Part shown: positions 19,711 through 30,985 of the stretch, one piece after another
Position numbering within the stretch: the first letter of the stretch is position 1
Layout: each line of letters starts with the position of its first letter
Assembly (NCBI GenBank): GCA_905147135.1
Contig: LR990067.1
Span: 6,448,001-6,512,000 of the forward strand
Source of the DNA: Blastobasis lacticolella
Taxonomy: Eukaryota; Arthropoda; Insecta; Lepidoptera; Blastobasidae
Direction: 5' to 3'
DNA: 64,000 nt
Program-made: the position numbers and the translations under genes
The notes under the pieces: model-generated
The model's input: the letters and a program-made list of their open reading frames with translations, nothing else
What the model was told of the DNA's origin: nothing
Database searches by the model: none

Positions 19711-20142
19711 TAAAAATCAGATTTAAGTTTTTAGTTTAGAATCGAGACAGTTTTTATTATTTATGTCAAACGGTAGACAAACAGAAAGCAGGCTATCTAA
19801 TGTAAACAACTTGATACAGTACTCTTTATAAGTTCACAGTGTCTCAGCGACAGAGATAAAAAGACTTCTACTTAAACTAGAAGTCTGCAGATATTTATAA
19901 AAATGTCTTTGTGCATATGTTTGTTTTATTTCTATAATGTTTATCAGAAAGCATTAAAACGCACCAGCCGCGCTATAGTCTGGGTTTTCGACCCAATTAT
20001 TGACCGGAGGCTATTCGTGGATCAATAATATTAATCATGAATCGACAAATGTGATTATAATTCATTATTATTATACGTGGGTACAGGACATTAATTCTTT
20101 TCTGGTACAACATAGTTTTCGTAATGTAACCTAGCTAGCCGT

Positions 20143-20178
20143 TATATACTGAGATATGTTTCCATATCTCAGTATATA
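20143..20178. repeat. Perfect 16-bp hairpin, loop TTTC
   Basis: TATATACTGAGATATG, loop TTTC, then its exact reverse complement. It ends two bases before the Gly-SINE head. Confidence 0.92.
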
Positions 20179-20179
20179 T

Positions 20180-20420
20180 GACGACCTGAGTGGTTCAATG
20201 GTCAACATGGTCATGGCCACGCAAGAGGTCCCGGGTTTGATTCCCGGCCGGGCAGAAATTGAAATGATGAATTTTAATTTCTGTCATGGGTCTGGGTGTT
20301 CTATGTATAATAAGTATGCATTTAAAAATATATATTTAAGTATTATATCAGTTATCAAGCACCCATAGTACAAGCTTTGATTAGTTTGGGGCTAGATGGC
20401 GCTGTGTGTCCACAAATTAT
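20180..20420 (+). mobile_element. Gly-SINE, full length
   Basis: Head, B box GGTTTGATTCCCGG, body and GGGGCTAGATGGCGCTGTGT tail are present, followed by ATTATTATTATATTATATTG. The 16-bp hairpin directly upstream is absent from other copies. Confidence 0.88.
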
Positions 20421-20704
20421 ATTATTATTATATTATATTGTTATTATTATATCTTTAGCATTTCTATGTCCGGCAGAATCTAATAAGAGCACTATTAGTA
20501 CGAGTTAGAAAGCAATTTTTTTGTGAAACCTTAAAATAAATAATCCAGTTTTGATTTTTGGTACAAGTTTCCTTTAGAGTCCCAGGAATATGTCCTGAAA
20601 ATTCTCCACCCCTTCCCTGTCCGCTCCCCTAACCACGGTTATTTATTTTGAGATTAATGTGTATTGATTCTGTACTATAAGAGGCTACAAACTACGTTGC
20701 GGCA

Positions 20705-20978
20705 TCATGATCATCATCGTAGCCCGTAACAGTCCACTGCAGGACTTAGGCCCTCTCCCACGAAAGGGGAGGTTATTGCTATAATCTCCATGCTTGGAAG
20801 GCGGGTTGGAGATCGCAGTGTTATTAATTAACAATAGAAAACGCTGCTGCTCGTTTCCCAGTCTACGAAGACTCTAGATCTTTTGCCGCGAAAACATTAG
20901 TCGCCTTGTACGACACCCACGAGTGTAAGGGGTTGGTGCTATTCTACTCTGCCGGACACCACACGGCCATACGATGTG
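20705..20978 (-). mobile_element. GAT-SINE, full length
   Basis: From the CATCATGATCATCATC tail at the left to CCGGACACCACACGGCC at the right, all conserved blocks are present in reverse. Confidence 0.82.
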
Positions 20979-21069
20979 GCATCCCATCTTTAAATTATAA
21001 ATAAAACTGCCTTGCTAAGTTGTAGGAAAACATGATTATAAAGTTCGTTTTAATATTAATAAAAAAAAA

Positions 21070-21424
21070 CTTGGCGTGAATGTCCAGTTGTGCTTTCGCG
21101 CACGAGGGCCCGAGGTCCGCCTTGACCCTGATCCAGGATTAGGCAGATCAGATAATTACAGTGGAGCTGCTACCATCTGAGTTCCGTGACCCTGCTATCA
21201 GGGGAACCTGACCAGATTGGATCATGGTTACACATTCAGTCGCTTGAATGTGCAGGGTTTATAACGATATTTCCCTCAACTTAAGAGCATTGGTTAGCAT
21301 TTAACTAATATACATAACTCAGAAATGAGACATTAGTACATGGCCGCAGTGGTGGCAGTGGGATTCGAACCCGGTACCTTTCGCTGAAGAGTCGTACCTT
21401 AACCACCCAGCCACCGACGCTTCG
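21070..21424 (-). mobile_element. Ser-SINE, full length
   Basis: On the minus strand CGTCGGTGGCTGGGTGGTTA, the B box GGTTCGAATCCC, CTGAGTTATGTATATTAG, CCCCTGATAGCAGGGTCACG and CGGACCTCGGGCCCTCGTGC follow in order. The D-arm-like GTGGCCGAGTGGTTAAGG of the consensus resembles class II tRNAs (Ser or Leu). Confidence 0.85.
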
Positions 21425-21945
21425 TTTTAATATTAATATTGAATACAAATAGGTTACTTCAATAGTTGACACTTTATGTTGTGCATTCATAAAGGAAGTC
21501 CATTTTATTAATGATTAAAACACTTTTATACACTAGTTTCACTAAATATATTATATTTATTGGAACTAGTGTTCCTTCACATTAATTTTTAGAACCATAA
21601 CGAGCTCGTTACGTGTGCCTCCTAGTACCGTTTGGAACCCTACGGGTCTACCGCCTTAAATATGAACATGAGGATAATGTTCTTTGTTGCTTGATGTGTA
21701 CCCTCTGGAATTTGTTGTACGGCGTCGCAGTTGTTTAAATAACATAACATTTCATTCGGCAGTTTTGGCTGCCGGATCAGATTTAAGTTTGTGGTAGTAT
21801 AAAACAAATTGTGCAGAGAGGACACGCGGTAGACCAGGTGAGACTGGTTGAACAGTCCGGGATCCGATAGTCATAATATTATTAGTTTATTATTTTGTCT
21901 TTATTATTAAAGACTAAAGAAGAATAAAGAGAATAATAATAATAA
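21425..21945. other. No recognised feature
   Basis: ACACTAGTTTCACTAAAT and ATTGGAACTAGTGTTCCTTC near 21530-21580 are distant echoes of REP-4 in both orientations. Confidence 0.4.
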
Positions 21946-22180
21946 ATATGCTTGGACAATTCACACAGCGCCATCTAGCCCCAAACTAAGCAAACCTTGT
22001 GCTATGGGTGCCGGAAAACTGATAAACTACTAAAATATTATTTAAATACATCTTATTATACATATAACATACAGAAACAGTAATTAAACTTCATCCCTTC
22101 AATTTCCGTCTGGCCAGGAATCGCACCCGAGACCTCTGCTTGGCAGATAGGCATGTTAACCAACTGAACCCTGAGACGTC
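21946..22180 (-). mobile_element. Gly-SINE, diverged
   Basis: The tail CACACAGCGCCATCTAGCCC, body and a decayed head (B box GGTGCGATTCCTGG on the minus strand) are recognisable. Confidence 0.8.
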
Positions 22181-22734
22181 GGCAATTCGGCATCCCATTA
22201 CAGAATACTATTCGTAACATAATGTATTTTCAAGATTCCATGCTACCCACATATTTATGTGTAACTCAATATCCATACTTAATCATATCTACATTTATTT
22301 AATGCTTCACATATAAATAGAAACTGGACTACTAAGTTAATAAATGCAAAAAAATATAGATTACACCCAAAGAACTAAGGAACAAGACGTTATCTACCGA
22401 AAGATAACTCAGCGCGATCAATAAGACTTGTCTGGATACGCGGACCAGGCAGTTGTAGACGTCGAAATGTCTTTTTAAGTAACCTAATAATTAGCTTAAT
22501 GTTCTAAGTAGTTGATTTATTTTTTTATTGTTATTGTATTGTAAATTCATGTGTGATAAATGTTTGTTTCTTTCTTCTAACCAAAGTTTTCAGAATATTA
22601 TTTTCTCAACCGGAGTTTTTATGTCCTAGGGAGGCGCATCCGTGCCTGGTCAAACGGGCCACCTGGGATCGTGTGCATTATATGTAGGTATCACAATTTA
22701 TTTAATTGGTTTTATTCTTTCAGAAAGTCGCTTC
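22181..22734. other. AT-rich DNA without recognised features
   Basis: A short GC-rich block, GGAGGCGCATCCGTGCCTGG at 22631, stands out but has no second copy. Confidence 0.4.
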
Positions 22735-22920
22735 CCGTTCCTGTGCCTATGGATCTTCTAAACTACTCAATGGATTTTAATGCGCTTCCCAACAATAGAT
22801 ATCACAGATTTTCAATAATAGAGAAAGTGATTCAAGAGGTAGGTTTATAAGCAAGAAAAAATGGGTGGGTAGGGGTAAAGTTGATGTCCTCATACGAAGA
22901 CGCACCGGGTCCACTAGTTT
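22735..22920 (-). repeat. REP-3 copy
   Basis: GATCTTCTAAACTACTCAAT, TTTATAAGCAAGAAAAAATG and AAGACGCACCGGGTCCACTA give the family in reverse. It lies head to tail with the next copy. Confidence 0.7.
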
Positions 22921-22929
22921 TAGTATAAC

Positions 22930-23300
22930 AGAAAGTCGCTTCCCGCCGTTCTACGCTTAGATCTTTTCAAATCAAAGATGTTTATTGTGACACACAGGTT
23001 ATACATTAAATGCAGGTCTTATATAAATAGAGACTAGAGCGCTGTAGTCTACCTTTAGACATACAATATAATAAACAATATTTTAAACAATGAAATTGAT
23101 ATGAATGCGGTTTTCAACAATAGATGCGAGTGATTCAAAAATATGGTTTATAAGAAATAAAAAAAAATGTTGTAGTGGTAAAGTAGGTGTATGGTAGGTG
23201 TAGAATAGATTTAGGTTAGATGTAGGCGTAAGGTAGGGGTAGGGGTAGGTTACTAGGTAGGGTGCTACGCGAACGTAGTCGCGCCGGGTCCACTAGTAAA
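22930..23300 (-). repeat. REP-3 copy with an internal insertion
   Basis: It begins CAGAAAGTCGCTTCCCGCCG and ends CGAACGTAGTCGCGCCGGGT. At 22974-23100 the expected AAACTACCCAACGGATTTTA is replaced by about 125 bp starting TCAAATCAAAGATGTTTATT, a LINE-3'-like sequence. The segment 23165-23265 is a decayed GTAGGTGTAGGGTAG tandem. Confidence 0.65.
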
Positions 23301-23319
23301 GAATAAGTCATCATCATCA

Positions 23320-23500
23320 TATCAGTCGAAAGACTGCTAGGCATAGACCTCCCTCAGAGATCTCCATAAAGGCCGGTTCTGTGGCTTCCGCATCCAGCTG
23401 GCACCTGCAATCTTTACCAGGTCATCGGTCCACCTTGTGAGAGGCCTACGCACGCTGCGTCTTCCGGTACGTGGTCACCACTGGAGAACTTTACTGCTCC
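23320..23500 (-). pseudogene. RTE-like LINE 3' end remnant
   Basis: The minus strand encodes PRTGRRSVRRPLTRWTDDLV, KIAGASWMRK and PQNRPLWRSLREVYA, then a stop and a GATATGATGATG tail. It is the same lineage as 43219-43408. An in-frame stop precedes PRTGRRS. Confidence 0.8.
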
Positions 23501-23514
23501 ATCGGCCAGATCAC

Positions 23515-23556
23515 TCACCACCAGGTGAGGTGGCGGTCAAATGCCTGTCTAGTAAA
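23515..23556 (+). pseudogene. LINE-W C-terminal scrap
   Basis: CACCACCAGGTGAGGTGGCG followed by GTCAAATGCCTGTCTAGT is the extreme end of LINE-W. CTAGTAAAG recurs at 23293 and 23549, a possible duplication around the intervening block. Confidence 0.45.
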
Positions 23557-24132
23557 GTAATAAAAAAAAACAAAAAAAAGATGGCCGACCAGATGTTCTT
23601 CGAGCTATGTGCCCTGCCCACTGCCACTTTAGCCTGGTAATCCTTAAAGAACAAGTATATTATTACTATTACTTATAACTCTTCTGTATCGGTCCTTAAA
23701 GAAACAGGCGTCTACACGCTACCCAGTCCTGGACCCCTAAACAAGCTCACCTACAAGGTTTTTGTCATACCGCGCCATAATAAAAGTCAGTAAGCCATCC
23801 ATCTACCGTTTGACAGCGAGGGTGCCGTCGGCACACAAGCGGCAGGAAGAGCGATTGTTTGTGATAAGTTTTATCAGTTTCGGCTCAGCAATGAAGGGTT
23901 AAAGACCGACCTTTTTTCCATGTGAATTTTTGTGGAAGTAGGTTGCTCGTGTAGAGTAGAGACCGTAATTGGGTCGGTACAGAGATATGCCTCGATTACT
24001 CCACCGAGCAGAATAAACTTCAAAATTATGATTTTTAAAGTATTTTAATTTCTTTTGTCTTTTTATTGTACATATTTTGTTTTCATTATAGTTGTAATAT
24101 AAATAAATTACTTATAATTGACGATTAACCTT
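23557..24132. other. No recognised feature
   Basis: Short A-runs near 23561 and weakly GC-rich DNA around 23820. No conserved frame. Confidence 0.4.
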
Positions 24133-24330
24133 CCGGTATCAGGAAAGAGGTCCCACTTCCATGGTAGGCGTGAGAAGCGATGGATTGTCATCGCTGAGTC
24201 GGATGTGAGACCCAATGGCTTCCGACGCGAGGATGCCCAAGACCAGGCGAAATGGAGGAGAATAAGCCGGATAGCGGACCCTGGCTGAAGCCGGGGCTGA
24301 CCGCACGGATGATGATGATGATTTCAAATT
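24133..24330 (+). pseudogene. RTE-like LINE 3' end
   Basis: A plus-strand frame reads REKRWIVIAESDVRPNGFRR then EDAQDQAKWRRISRIADPG and a stop, followed by ATGATGATGATGAT. The usual GRPKKRW..VI and DR.KWRR..R.ADP landmarks are visible, with R to Q changes. Only the last 60 or so codons remain. Confidence 0.8.
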
Positions 24331-24771
24331 GATGATACAAAGGGGGCTCGTGATAACAAACAACTATTACTATGGCACCAACTCTGAAATCGCAAAACAC
24401 ATTGATTCCTTTTCAATGTTAACTCTACGTACCCCTGTTAAAGTTTAAGGTACTCACGCATATATGACCTGAATTCTGCCACAATTTCCTACAAATTCCA
24501 CTTTACATAATGTAAATTGTAAATCATACGATCTCGTTTAAAATCGATGTCACACACATGATCCTGCTTAAGAGGGACAGTCAGTCGCTAAATTTAGCGA
24601 GCTTATGCCAAAGGGGTAGGGTGCAAAATGTTCAAACTGTGTTCTTGTAGAGCAAAATGCCTGCAAAACCTCCGTTCATCGTTCATAATGAGATGAACCT
24701 CGTTTGTATATTATATCGACCAGGAATTAAACGGTGCAAGATGTGGCTTTAGGAAAATAATATTATACTAG
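24331..24771. other. No recognised feature
   Basis: AT-rich; CGCTAAATTTAGCG at 24593 is a 14-base perfect palindrome. Confidence 0.4.
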
Positions 24772-24832
24772 AGAAACCCGGCGCGACTTCGTTCGCGAGA
24801 ATCTACTTACCCCTAAATACTTTTTTGCTTAA
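24772..24832 (+). repeat. REP-3 fragment
   Basis: GAAACCCGGCGCGACTTCGT followed by TCGCG is the 5' signature. It is cut short before the Ser-SINE tail. Confidence 0.65.
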
Positions 24833-24848
24833 GATTACTATCTTGTTA

Positions 24849-24976
24849 ACAGGGTCACAAAGTATTACAGGTGTAATCACCTGATCTGCCAAGTTCTGGA
24901 TCATGATCAAGGCGGACCCCGGGCTCTCGTGCGCAAGAACACAACCGGTACATTAACACCAAGATTATTATTATAG
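24849..24976 (+). mobile_element. Ser-SINE 3' third
   Basis: TGATCTGCCAAGTTCTGGAT, CAAGGCGGACCCCGGGCTCT and AACACCAAGATTATTATTAT are the tail of the family. Confidence 0.75.
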
Positions 24977-24984
24977 GTTAATTA

Positions 24985-25195
24985 GAGGGAGGACTCGACA
25001 CGACTTTATTCGCGTACGTAGATAGCTTTTTCTTACATATAAACATTCCTCTTGAATTACTCTATCTATTGTTGAAAACCGCATCAAAATTCGTTGCGTA
25101 CTTTAAAAGATCTAAGCGTATATAGATTCATACATAGATTCCTAGGGACAGACGGCGGGAAGTGACTTTGTTTTATTGTATGTAGGTATAAATAG
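24985..25195 (+). repeat. REP-3 copy
   Basis: CGACACGACTTTATTCGCGT, ACTCTATCTATTGTTGAAAA, AAAAGATCTAAGCG and GGGACAGACGGCGGGAAGTG are in family order. Confidence 0.7.
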
Positions 25196-25289
25196 TGCAT
25201 GACTTAAAAATATTTTGTATTTTAATTATAGTAAAGCATGTAATTTGTTTAAACATTCACTTAACAGATCAGTAATGTTCTCAAAAATG

Positions 25290-25440
25290 CTGGGGTCCAA
25301 AGTGGCAAGAATAAAAGATGTATGAAAAGAGTTGTGGATATATGCGAGGCTAGGAAGTTGTGTCAGGACAGAGCAAAGTGGCGGTCCATAGTCTCTGCCA
25401 ACCCCAAAAGTGGGACAGAGGCCTGAGCTTCATGTATGGT
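25290..25440 (+). pseudogene. Possible LINE 3' coding scrap
   Basis: A frame reads VDICEARKLCQDRAKWRSIV then SANPKSGTEA and a stop. DRAKWRS.V resembles the extreme C-terminus of several LINE ORF2 types, but no other landmark supports it. Confidence 0.3.
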
Positions 25441-25989
25441 ATGTCTTGTGGGTCTCGTGGGACCCGCGGAAGACCAGCGCCGCGGCTTGAACACGGCTCA
25501 TGCTGTGTGAGGTCCCTTTATCGACCGGGAGGGAGACAGCACGGCAATGCCAAACTGTTTACTCGTAAAAATTACGTAATTTTATTTTCAGATTTTTTAT
25601 TGTTTTGATTTGATTTGATTTTGAATGATTGTGTGTGTTTTGTTTATATATGTGTAATTTTTTTAATTCTTATTCTTTATTGTACACAAAAATAATAAAT
25701 ACTATTTATCAGAAGGTAACTTAAGTACAAAGGTATTTTTGTGTTTAAATGTTGTGTTGTAGCGTTCTGTTGATAATAAATGATTTATTTACTATTTATT
25801 TATGTATTTCGTGATTCGCCGTAGTCGCATCCAGCGTTTCTATGCCCACGTTCAATGGTTATGCGCGCAGGCACTTACCACGGAATGCGCTCGTTTTGGC
25901 GCAAAATGAACGCGCACGCAGCAGCGGCTCGTAGAACAGCTGTTGTAAATAGGCCAATGGGGTGAGCTTTGCTTTCTAGAAGCCGAGGT
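25441..25989. other. No recognised feature
   Basis: GC rises around 25800-25950 (GCGCGCAGG, GAACGCGCACGCAGCAGCGG) without a supported gene. Confidence 0.4.
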
Positions 25990-26215
25990 CTAAATGTTTT
26001 TTATGTAATACGGCAGGCAAACAGGCAAGCGGGTCACCTGATGGTGCGTGGTCACCGCCGCCTATGGACATCAGCAACACAGGGGCGCTACCAATGCGTT
26101 GCCTGCCTCTGAAGAGACCTCTAATATAGCTCTTGAATGATCCCATGTCATAGTCTAAAGGAGACATTATGGCTGGGAGCTCATTCATCCATCCTTCGAT
26201 ACCTGGAATTTTTTT
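25990..26215 (-). pseudogene. LINE-Y 3' end
   Basis: The minus strand reads WMNELPAIMSPLDYDMGSFK then SYIRGLFRGRQRIGSAP, continuing into the GGGDHAPSGDPLACL segment. The WNELP..V(F/S)P..YDMG.FK pattern closes ORF2 of CR1/Jockey-like LINEs. Related ends lie at 36236, 47737 and 54495. Confidence 0.7.
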
Positions 26216-27202
26216 GTGGGTAATATTTCTAATAATATTCTCCATTAATATTTATTAATATTATAAACGACATATGCCTCATGTTATTAAAGAAAACATT
26301 AACATTTTAATACCGAAATTCTCAGAAACTATTTTTCTAGCTGCCGAGTCATATCTAGATTATACTATAACAGCAAACATAATTTCTAGACCATCTCGAT
26401 TCGTTCTCAGAAATTAGAGCAAATTATTACGGGTCAATTAAAATATACGAAGACGTAATTAAGATTAAGCGCAGAGAGGCGAAGTAATTGCTTTACGACA
26501 ATTTGGAAATGATTTATTTACTTAATTGGTTGGAATGTTCTTGTAGTAATTATATGGATTTTTCGCAGTTTAAGAATAAGAATAAGTATTTATTGTCACA
26601 AGACACCACTATAGACACAAATAAAATAAGTTAAAAATAATACAAAAAAATAAAGGAAAAGAAATGATTAATTTATTACTCTTTTATAGTTTATATTGAT
26701 CATCATATTTCAATAAAATATATCGTCAAAGTAAGTACAAAATTTTATAAAAAATTACACAATGGTAAAACTGATATTAAAATATATAAATGCCAAAATA
26801 AATTAATAATCCGAAGTTTCATATAAAAATAAAGATAAGAATTTCCTCCAATGTCACATTAATAAGTTATCCAGGGGGTAACATATTCGATAAATAAAAT
26901 ATTTAAAATATATGTCAATATTGGTAAATGACACAATAAAATGTCAAGACCACTAAGAATAAATTCATCATTTAAGATTAAATTTCAATAACAAACATAA
27001 CTACAACAATGACAATATGAAAATAAATTCATATGTCAAAAATAATGCAGACAAGTAGCACCATCTGCAGTAAATGAAACTACTAACTACACAAGTAAAT
27101 GTACACCTACATTGCTTCCCATCGTACTATCAAAGTCGCGGCGGCCAGTGCAATGGGATCCCACTCAGCCACTTATTTTCATGCTTTATTATAGCTATAA
27201 TA
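26216..27202. other. Very AT-rich DNA without recognised features
   Basis: It contains GAATAAGTATTTATTGTCAC at 26580, of the kind found at LINE 3' ends. Otherwise there is only low-complexity A/T sequence. Confidence 0.45.
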
Positions 27203-27425
27203 ATCATCTAGACGTTAATGTCCTGGTTGTGTTCTCGCGCACGATAGTCCGGGGTATGCCTTGACCATGATCCAGAATTTGGCAATTCAAATCAAGAATC
27301 AAGCCATCTGATCCCCGTGACCCTGTTAGCAGGGAAAGTTGAACCGATTGGATTATGGTAATACATTCAGTCGCGTAAATATGCAGGTATTATCACTATA
27401 TTTTCCTCACCGTAAGAGAAATCAA
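27203..27425 (-). mobile_element. Ser-SINE, 5'-truncated
   Basis: GACGTTAATGTCCTGGTTGT, CCGTGACCCTGTTAGCAGGG and TTTCCTCACCGTAAGAG are present. The tRNA-like head is missing. It lies 29 bp before a second copy in the same orientation. Confidence 0.75.
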
Positions 27426-27454
27426 TCTAGCAGTAAGTTTATTAACCAACAATA

Positions 27455-27815
27455 ATCATCTTAGCGTTAATGTCCCGGTTGTGCTCTCGAGGACGAGGGC
27501 CCGGGGTCCGCTTTGACCACGATCCAGGATTTGGCAGGTCAGGTAATTACAGTGGAGCGACTGCCATCTGACCTCCATGACCCTGCTACCAGGGGAACCA
27601 GATTGGATCATGGTTACACATCCAGTCGCCTGAATGTGCAGGTTTCATCACGACGTTTTCCCTCACCGTAAGAGCATCGGTTAGAATTCAAATAATGTAC
27701 ATAACTCAGAAAACAGTCATTGGTACATGGCCGGATACATGGAATCGAACCCGGGTCCTCTGGCTTACCAGTCGTATACTCTGAATCGACTTATCCACTC
27801 ACACGTCCACGGGAA
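27455..27815 (-). mobile_element. Ser-SINE, full length
   Basis: All blocks from the tail (CTTAGCGTTAATGTCCCGGT) to the B box and a diverged head are present on the minus strand. Confidence 0.82.
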
Positions 27816-28167
27816 GCATAGTACTCGTGAAAAAAATTCTCCACTGAACAAGGGAACTACAGTCCCAAAGTCAGTTTGTTACCTGTTGACAGTTTGACAG
27901 CTGTCATATGTTTTACAGAATGTCAATATATGGTTCTGTATTAAATTATTAATCCATGATAGTACAGAGACCACTATATGGCTCTACAATCAATTTTTCA
28001 TCTATGGTAATATTTGTTTTTCTCGAAAATGCGCGGCCGGGTAGCGTTACTATTTAGAGCGCGGATGTTTGAGAGTAGGTACGCCTCCCCGGCCGCCTGA
28101 GTGGTTATACGAAACAATTTTTAATTTTTATATACGAAAATTTAATCAACAACCAACGTAAACTTTT
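27816..28167. other. No recognised feature
   Basis: TTTGACAGCTGTCATATG at 27892 and a GC-richer GCGCGGCCGGGTAGCG at 28031 are the only distinctive words. Confidence 0.4.
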
Positions 28168-28247
28168 GATTATACCTTCGGTGAATTAAATAACTTTTTG
28201 TACACTAGTTCCACTTTATTATATAATTTTTTTTAAATTGCAACCGT
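28168..28247 (-). repeat. REP-4, left arm
   Basis: AACTTTTTGTACACTAGTTC, CACTTTATTATATAAT and AAATTGCAACCG are REP-4 in reverse. The plus-strand copy at 28590-28690 is its mirror image. Confidence 0.7.
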
Positions 28248-28498
28248 ACGTCCTGAGTGGTTCAATGGTCAACATACCGTTCTGCCACGCAAGAGGTCCC
28301 GGGTTCGATTCCCGGCCAGGCGGTAATTGAAATGATGAATTTTAATTTCTGTTACGGGTCTGGGTGTTATGTATAATAAGTATGTATTTAAAAAGTATTT
28401 TAGTTGTATATCAGTTATCTAGCACCCATAGTACAAGCTTTGCTTAGTTTGGGGCTAGATGGCGCTGTGTGAATTTGTCCACGAATATTTATTTAAAA
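28248..28498 (+). mobile_element. Gly-SINE, full length
   Basis: It runs from GTCCTGAGTGGTTCAATGG through CCCGGGTTCGATTCCCGGC to GGGGCTAGATGGCGCTGTGT. It sits between the two opposing REP-4 copies. Confidence 0.88.
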
Positions 28499-28589
28499 TT
28501 ATCCTAATATTAGTGTATACTGTCGGTACCCACATCAATTTTAAATGATTATTTGTCAGTACCTACATATAGATTATAAACAATATATA

Positions 28590-28690
28590 AAATCATTGCC
28601 TGAAGATGAGTAATCCGAAACCGGTTGCAACTTAATATGTATAATAAAGTGGAACTAGTGTACAAAAAGTGATTTAATTCATAATAACGG
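28590..28690 (+). repeat. REP-4, right arm
   Basis: CTGAAGATGAGTAATCCGAA, ACCGGTTGCAACTTAATATG and TAAAGTGGAACTAGTGTACA are in family order. Confidence 0.75.
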
Positions 28691-28820
28691 AGTTCCATCA
28701 CGAAGTGACAACACAAACTGTTAAATATTTCATACCTACAGTTTTTCAAATTAAAAAGCATCGAAATTGGTCTATCAGCGCACGAATTCATGTCTAGTGG
28801 GCTCGACTGGAACGAATAAT

Positions 28821-28840
28821 AAAAAAAAAAAAAAAAAAAA
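28821..28840. repeat. 20-base A homopolymer
   Basis: Twenty uninterrupted A residues follow GAATAAT. It may be the tail of a retroposed sequence, but nothing upstream identifies one. Confidence 0.85.
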
Positions 28841-29039
28841 TGATTTATTTTAGGCCGTAACAATAGAGCCTAGCGCATGGCATAATCCGTTCTGCAATCG
28901 AGTGAGATGGCGATGTATGTCACGCCCGATGGACATGAACTCGCGCGCGCACAGTAGATAGCTAATTACAGACAATATCGAATCCAATACAACTGCTCTA
29001 CAAAACATACATACCTGAGACTCTACATTTGTTTACACA

Positions 29040-29155
29040 CCACCATACACTGCGACACTCTTCTCACATCCATCCATTAGAAGCCATTATTCCAAGCGGG
29101 ATTCGAACCGACACCCTTAGCAAACAAGGCGGCGTCAGACCTCACTGTGTCAACA
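29040..29155 (-). repeat. tRNA-like segment
   Basis: On the minus strand GGTGTCGGTTCGAATCCCGC is a B box and GACGCCGCCTTGTTTGCTAA lies before it. A clean cloverleaf cannot be formed. It may be a SINE head of a third tRNA type. Confidence 0.35.
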
Positions 29156-29237
29156 GAATAAGTGGCTCTATGTCGTTGACGTAGGAAATGTACATGTCCA
29201 TAAGACATGTAAACAATAGAGTCATGCATAGAGCTAG

Positions 29238-29445
29238 TGGACTCGGCGCGACTTCGTTCGCGTGGCGTTTTACCCCAACCCTACTCTCCCCTACCCTTAT
29301 TTTTCTTGCTATAAACCTTCCTCATTAATCACTCTATATAATGCTGAAAACCGCATTAAAATCCGTTGTGTAGTTTAAAAGATCTAAGCGTACAAAGAAA
29401 TATAGGGACAGACGGCGGGAAGCGACTTTGTTTTATAATATGAAT
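29238..29445 (+). repeat. REP-3, well preserved
   Basis: GGCGCGACTTCGTTCGCGTG, CCTACTCTCCCCTACCCTTA, AAAACCGCATTAAAATCCGT and ACAGACGGCGGGAAGCGACT follow in order. This is the best reference copy in the window. Confidence 0.8.
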
Positions 29446-30639
29446 AGCTGATATTCCGGCTATACTACGTGCCAAATAGATGGGCAATAGCGGACGTTGA
29501 CCTCTCGATTCGAAATAATTTGTAAACGATCAAACCAATTGCTATATAGTCGTATTCGTTAAAATTTGATGTGAGTATAACAGTTTCTAAAAAATAATCA
29601 TATAATTTTCATACAATAGTGCATGTAGTAAATTTTTTTATTAAAAGTGCTTTGTCTATTTTATTTTATTTTGGTTACTAGTCATTAGGAACGAAGTTAG
29701 GCAGTAATTTATTTTAGGTTTGAGGAATTAGTTATACAAATTAAGTAAACTAAAATAAAGTAGGCCGATGGTTTAGTTTTACGCAAAATTTGTAATTTAT
29801 TTAGAGCCGTGGATAATTGCATGCCAAATATATTTTATCCATGAAATTAGCGTTTTGTATGGCGAAAATGACTTAAACTGGAATTTTCATAAGAGCAAAT
29901 ATTTCTGTTTCTTGGAAATGGCCAATCCGATTACTATGTTACTTTGTAGGTATAGTCAGACAACATCCAACTGGTGCATACCATTTCATTTTGATAGCTA
30001 CCCCTTTCTTAAAAATTACATAGAGGAAAACTGATGACAAATGAAAAGGGACGTATGTTCAAACCCTTATATAAACTTGAGAAAATATTTTTTATTCAAT
30101 TTTAGGGGCTTCTTAGCATCTAAACATACTCTATTTTCGAAACCAAGAATCAATTTTGATATGTACAATTAAATATATTTTAGAAAATGTGCAATTGCGA
30201 AAAAAAATCGCTAATTTCATGGGACCCAATATAACAATCTTAAAAATATTAAGTACGTCGTCAAACTCTACATGTGCAATTAAGTAGATGCGGAGAAAAA
30301 AGTAGCTGTGCAATTTTATTTCTTCAAGTAACAGATTTTGATAATCTGACCAATATAGAGTCAGCTACTAAGAAAAGCAACCTCCAGTAGTGATCAGTAA
30401 CAACAATACCTTTCTCTGCAGATGCCTGTACATAATCAAGACAATTTCACGAGTTAACTGTTCATTGCTCATAAGGTATTAAAACACCATATCCACATCT
30501 CTAATTATGGTTCCTACATACGGTCTCTACCAGACTCTATATCTATAAAGTAGAGTAAACACACGTAAATACAGTATTTACAAAGCAATAGCCGACGGTA
30601 GAGACTAGTGCAGGGCGATTGTTTAAAAAAATACAATCT
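29446..30639. other. Unique-looking AT-rich DNA
   Basis: Between 30130 and 30320 GTGCAATTAA or GTACAATTAA recurs three times at irregular spacing. No conserved frame was seen. Confidence 0.45.
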
Positions 30640-30780
30640 ATTTTATTTTATTTTATTTAACATTTATTGTACACAAGATTGTTACAAAATGTATATTACA
30701 TAATATATTAGACACAACAGGCCAACTTATTTCTATAAATAAATTTTTTCCAGCAGGTCCAGCATCTAATTATTCGAATA
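30640..30780 (-). repeat. LINE 3' UTR fragment
   Basis: TTTATTTAACATTTATTGTA, ACACAACAGGCC and TTTCCAGCAGGTCC parallel 55145-55260 and 60272-60425. These look like reverse-oriented LINE ends. Confidence 0.5.
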
Positions 30781-30791
30781 AGTTAGATGAA

Positions 30792-30985
30792 GGAGCGTCG
30801 GTGGCCTAGTGGTTAAGTGTCCCATTCGTTAGCGAGAGGTACTCGGTTCAGATCCCAGTGTCGCCATGTACCTATGGCTCTTTACTGAGTTATGTACATA
30901 AGTTGAATACTAACTGATTCCCTCATGGTGATGGAAAACATCGTAATGAAACCTGCACATTTAGGTGACTGAATGTGTAGAATGT
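30792..30985 (+). mobile_element. Ser-SINE 5' half
   Basis: GGAGCGTCGGTGGCCTAGTG, CTGAGTTATGTACATAAG and GAAACCTGCACATTTAGG are present. The copy breaks off after GACTGAATGTG. Confidence 0.82.
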
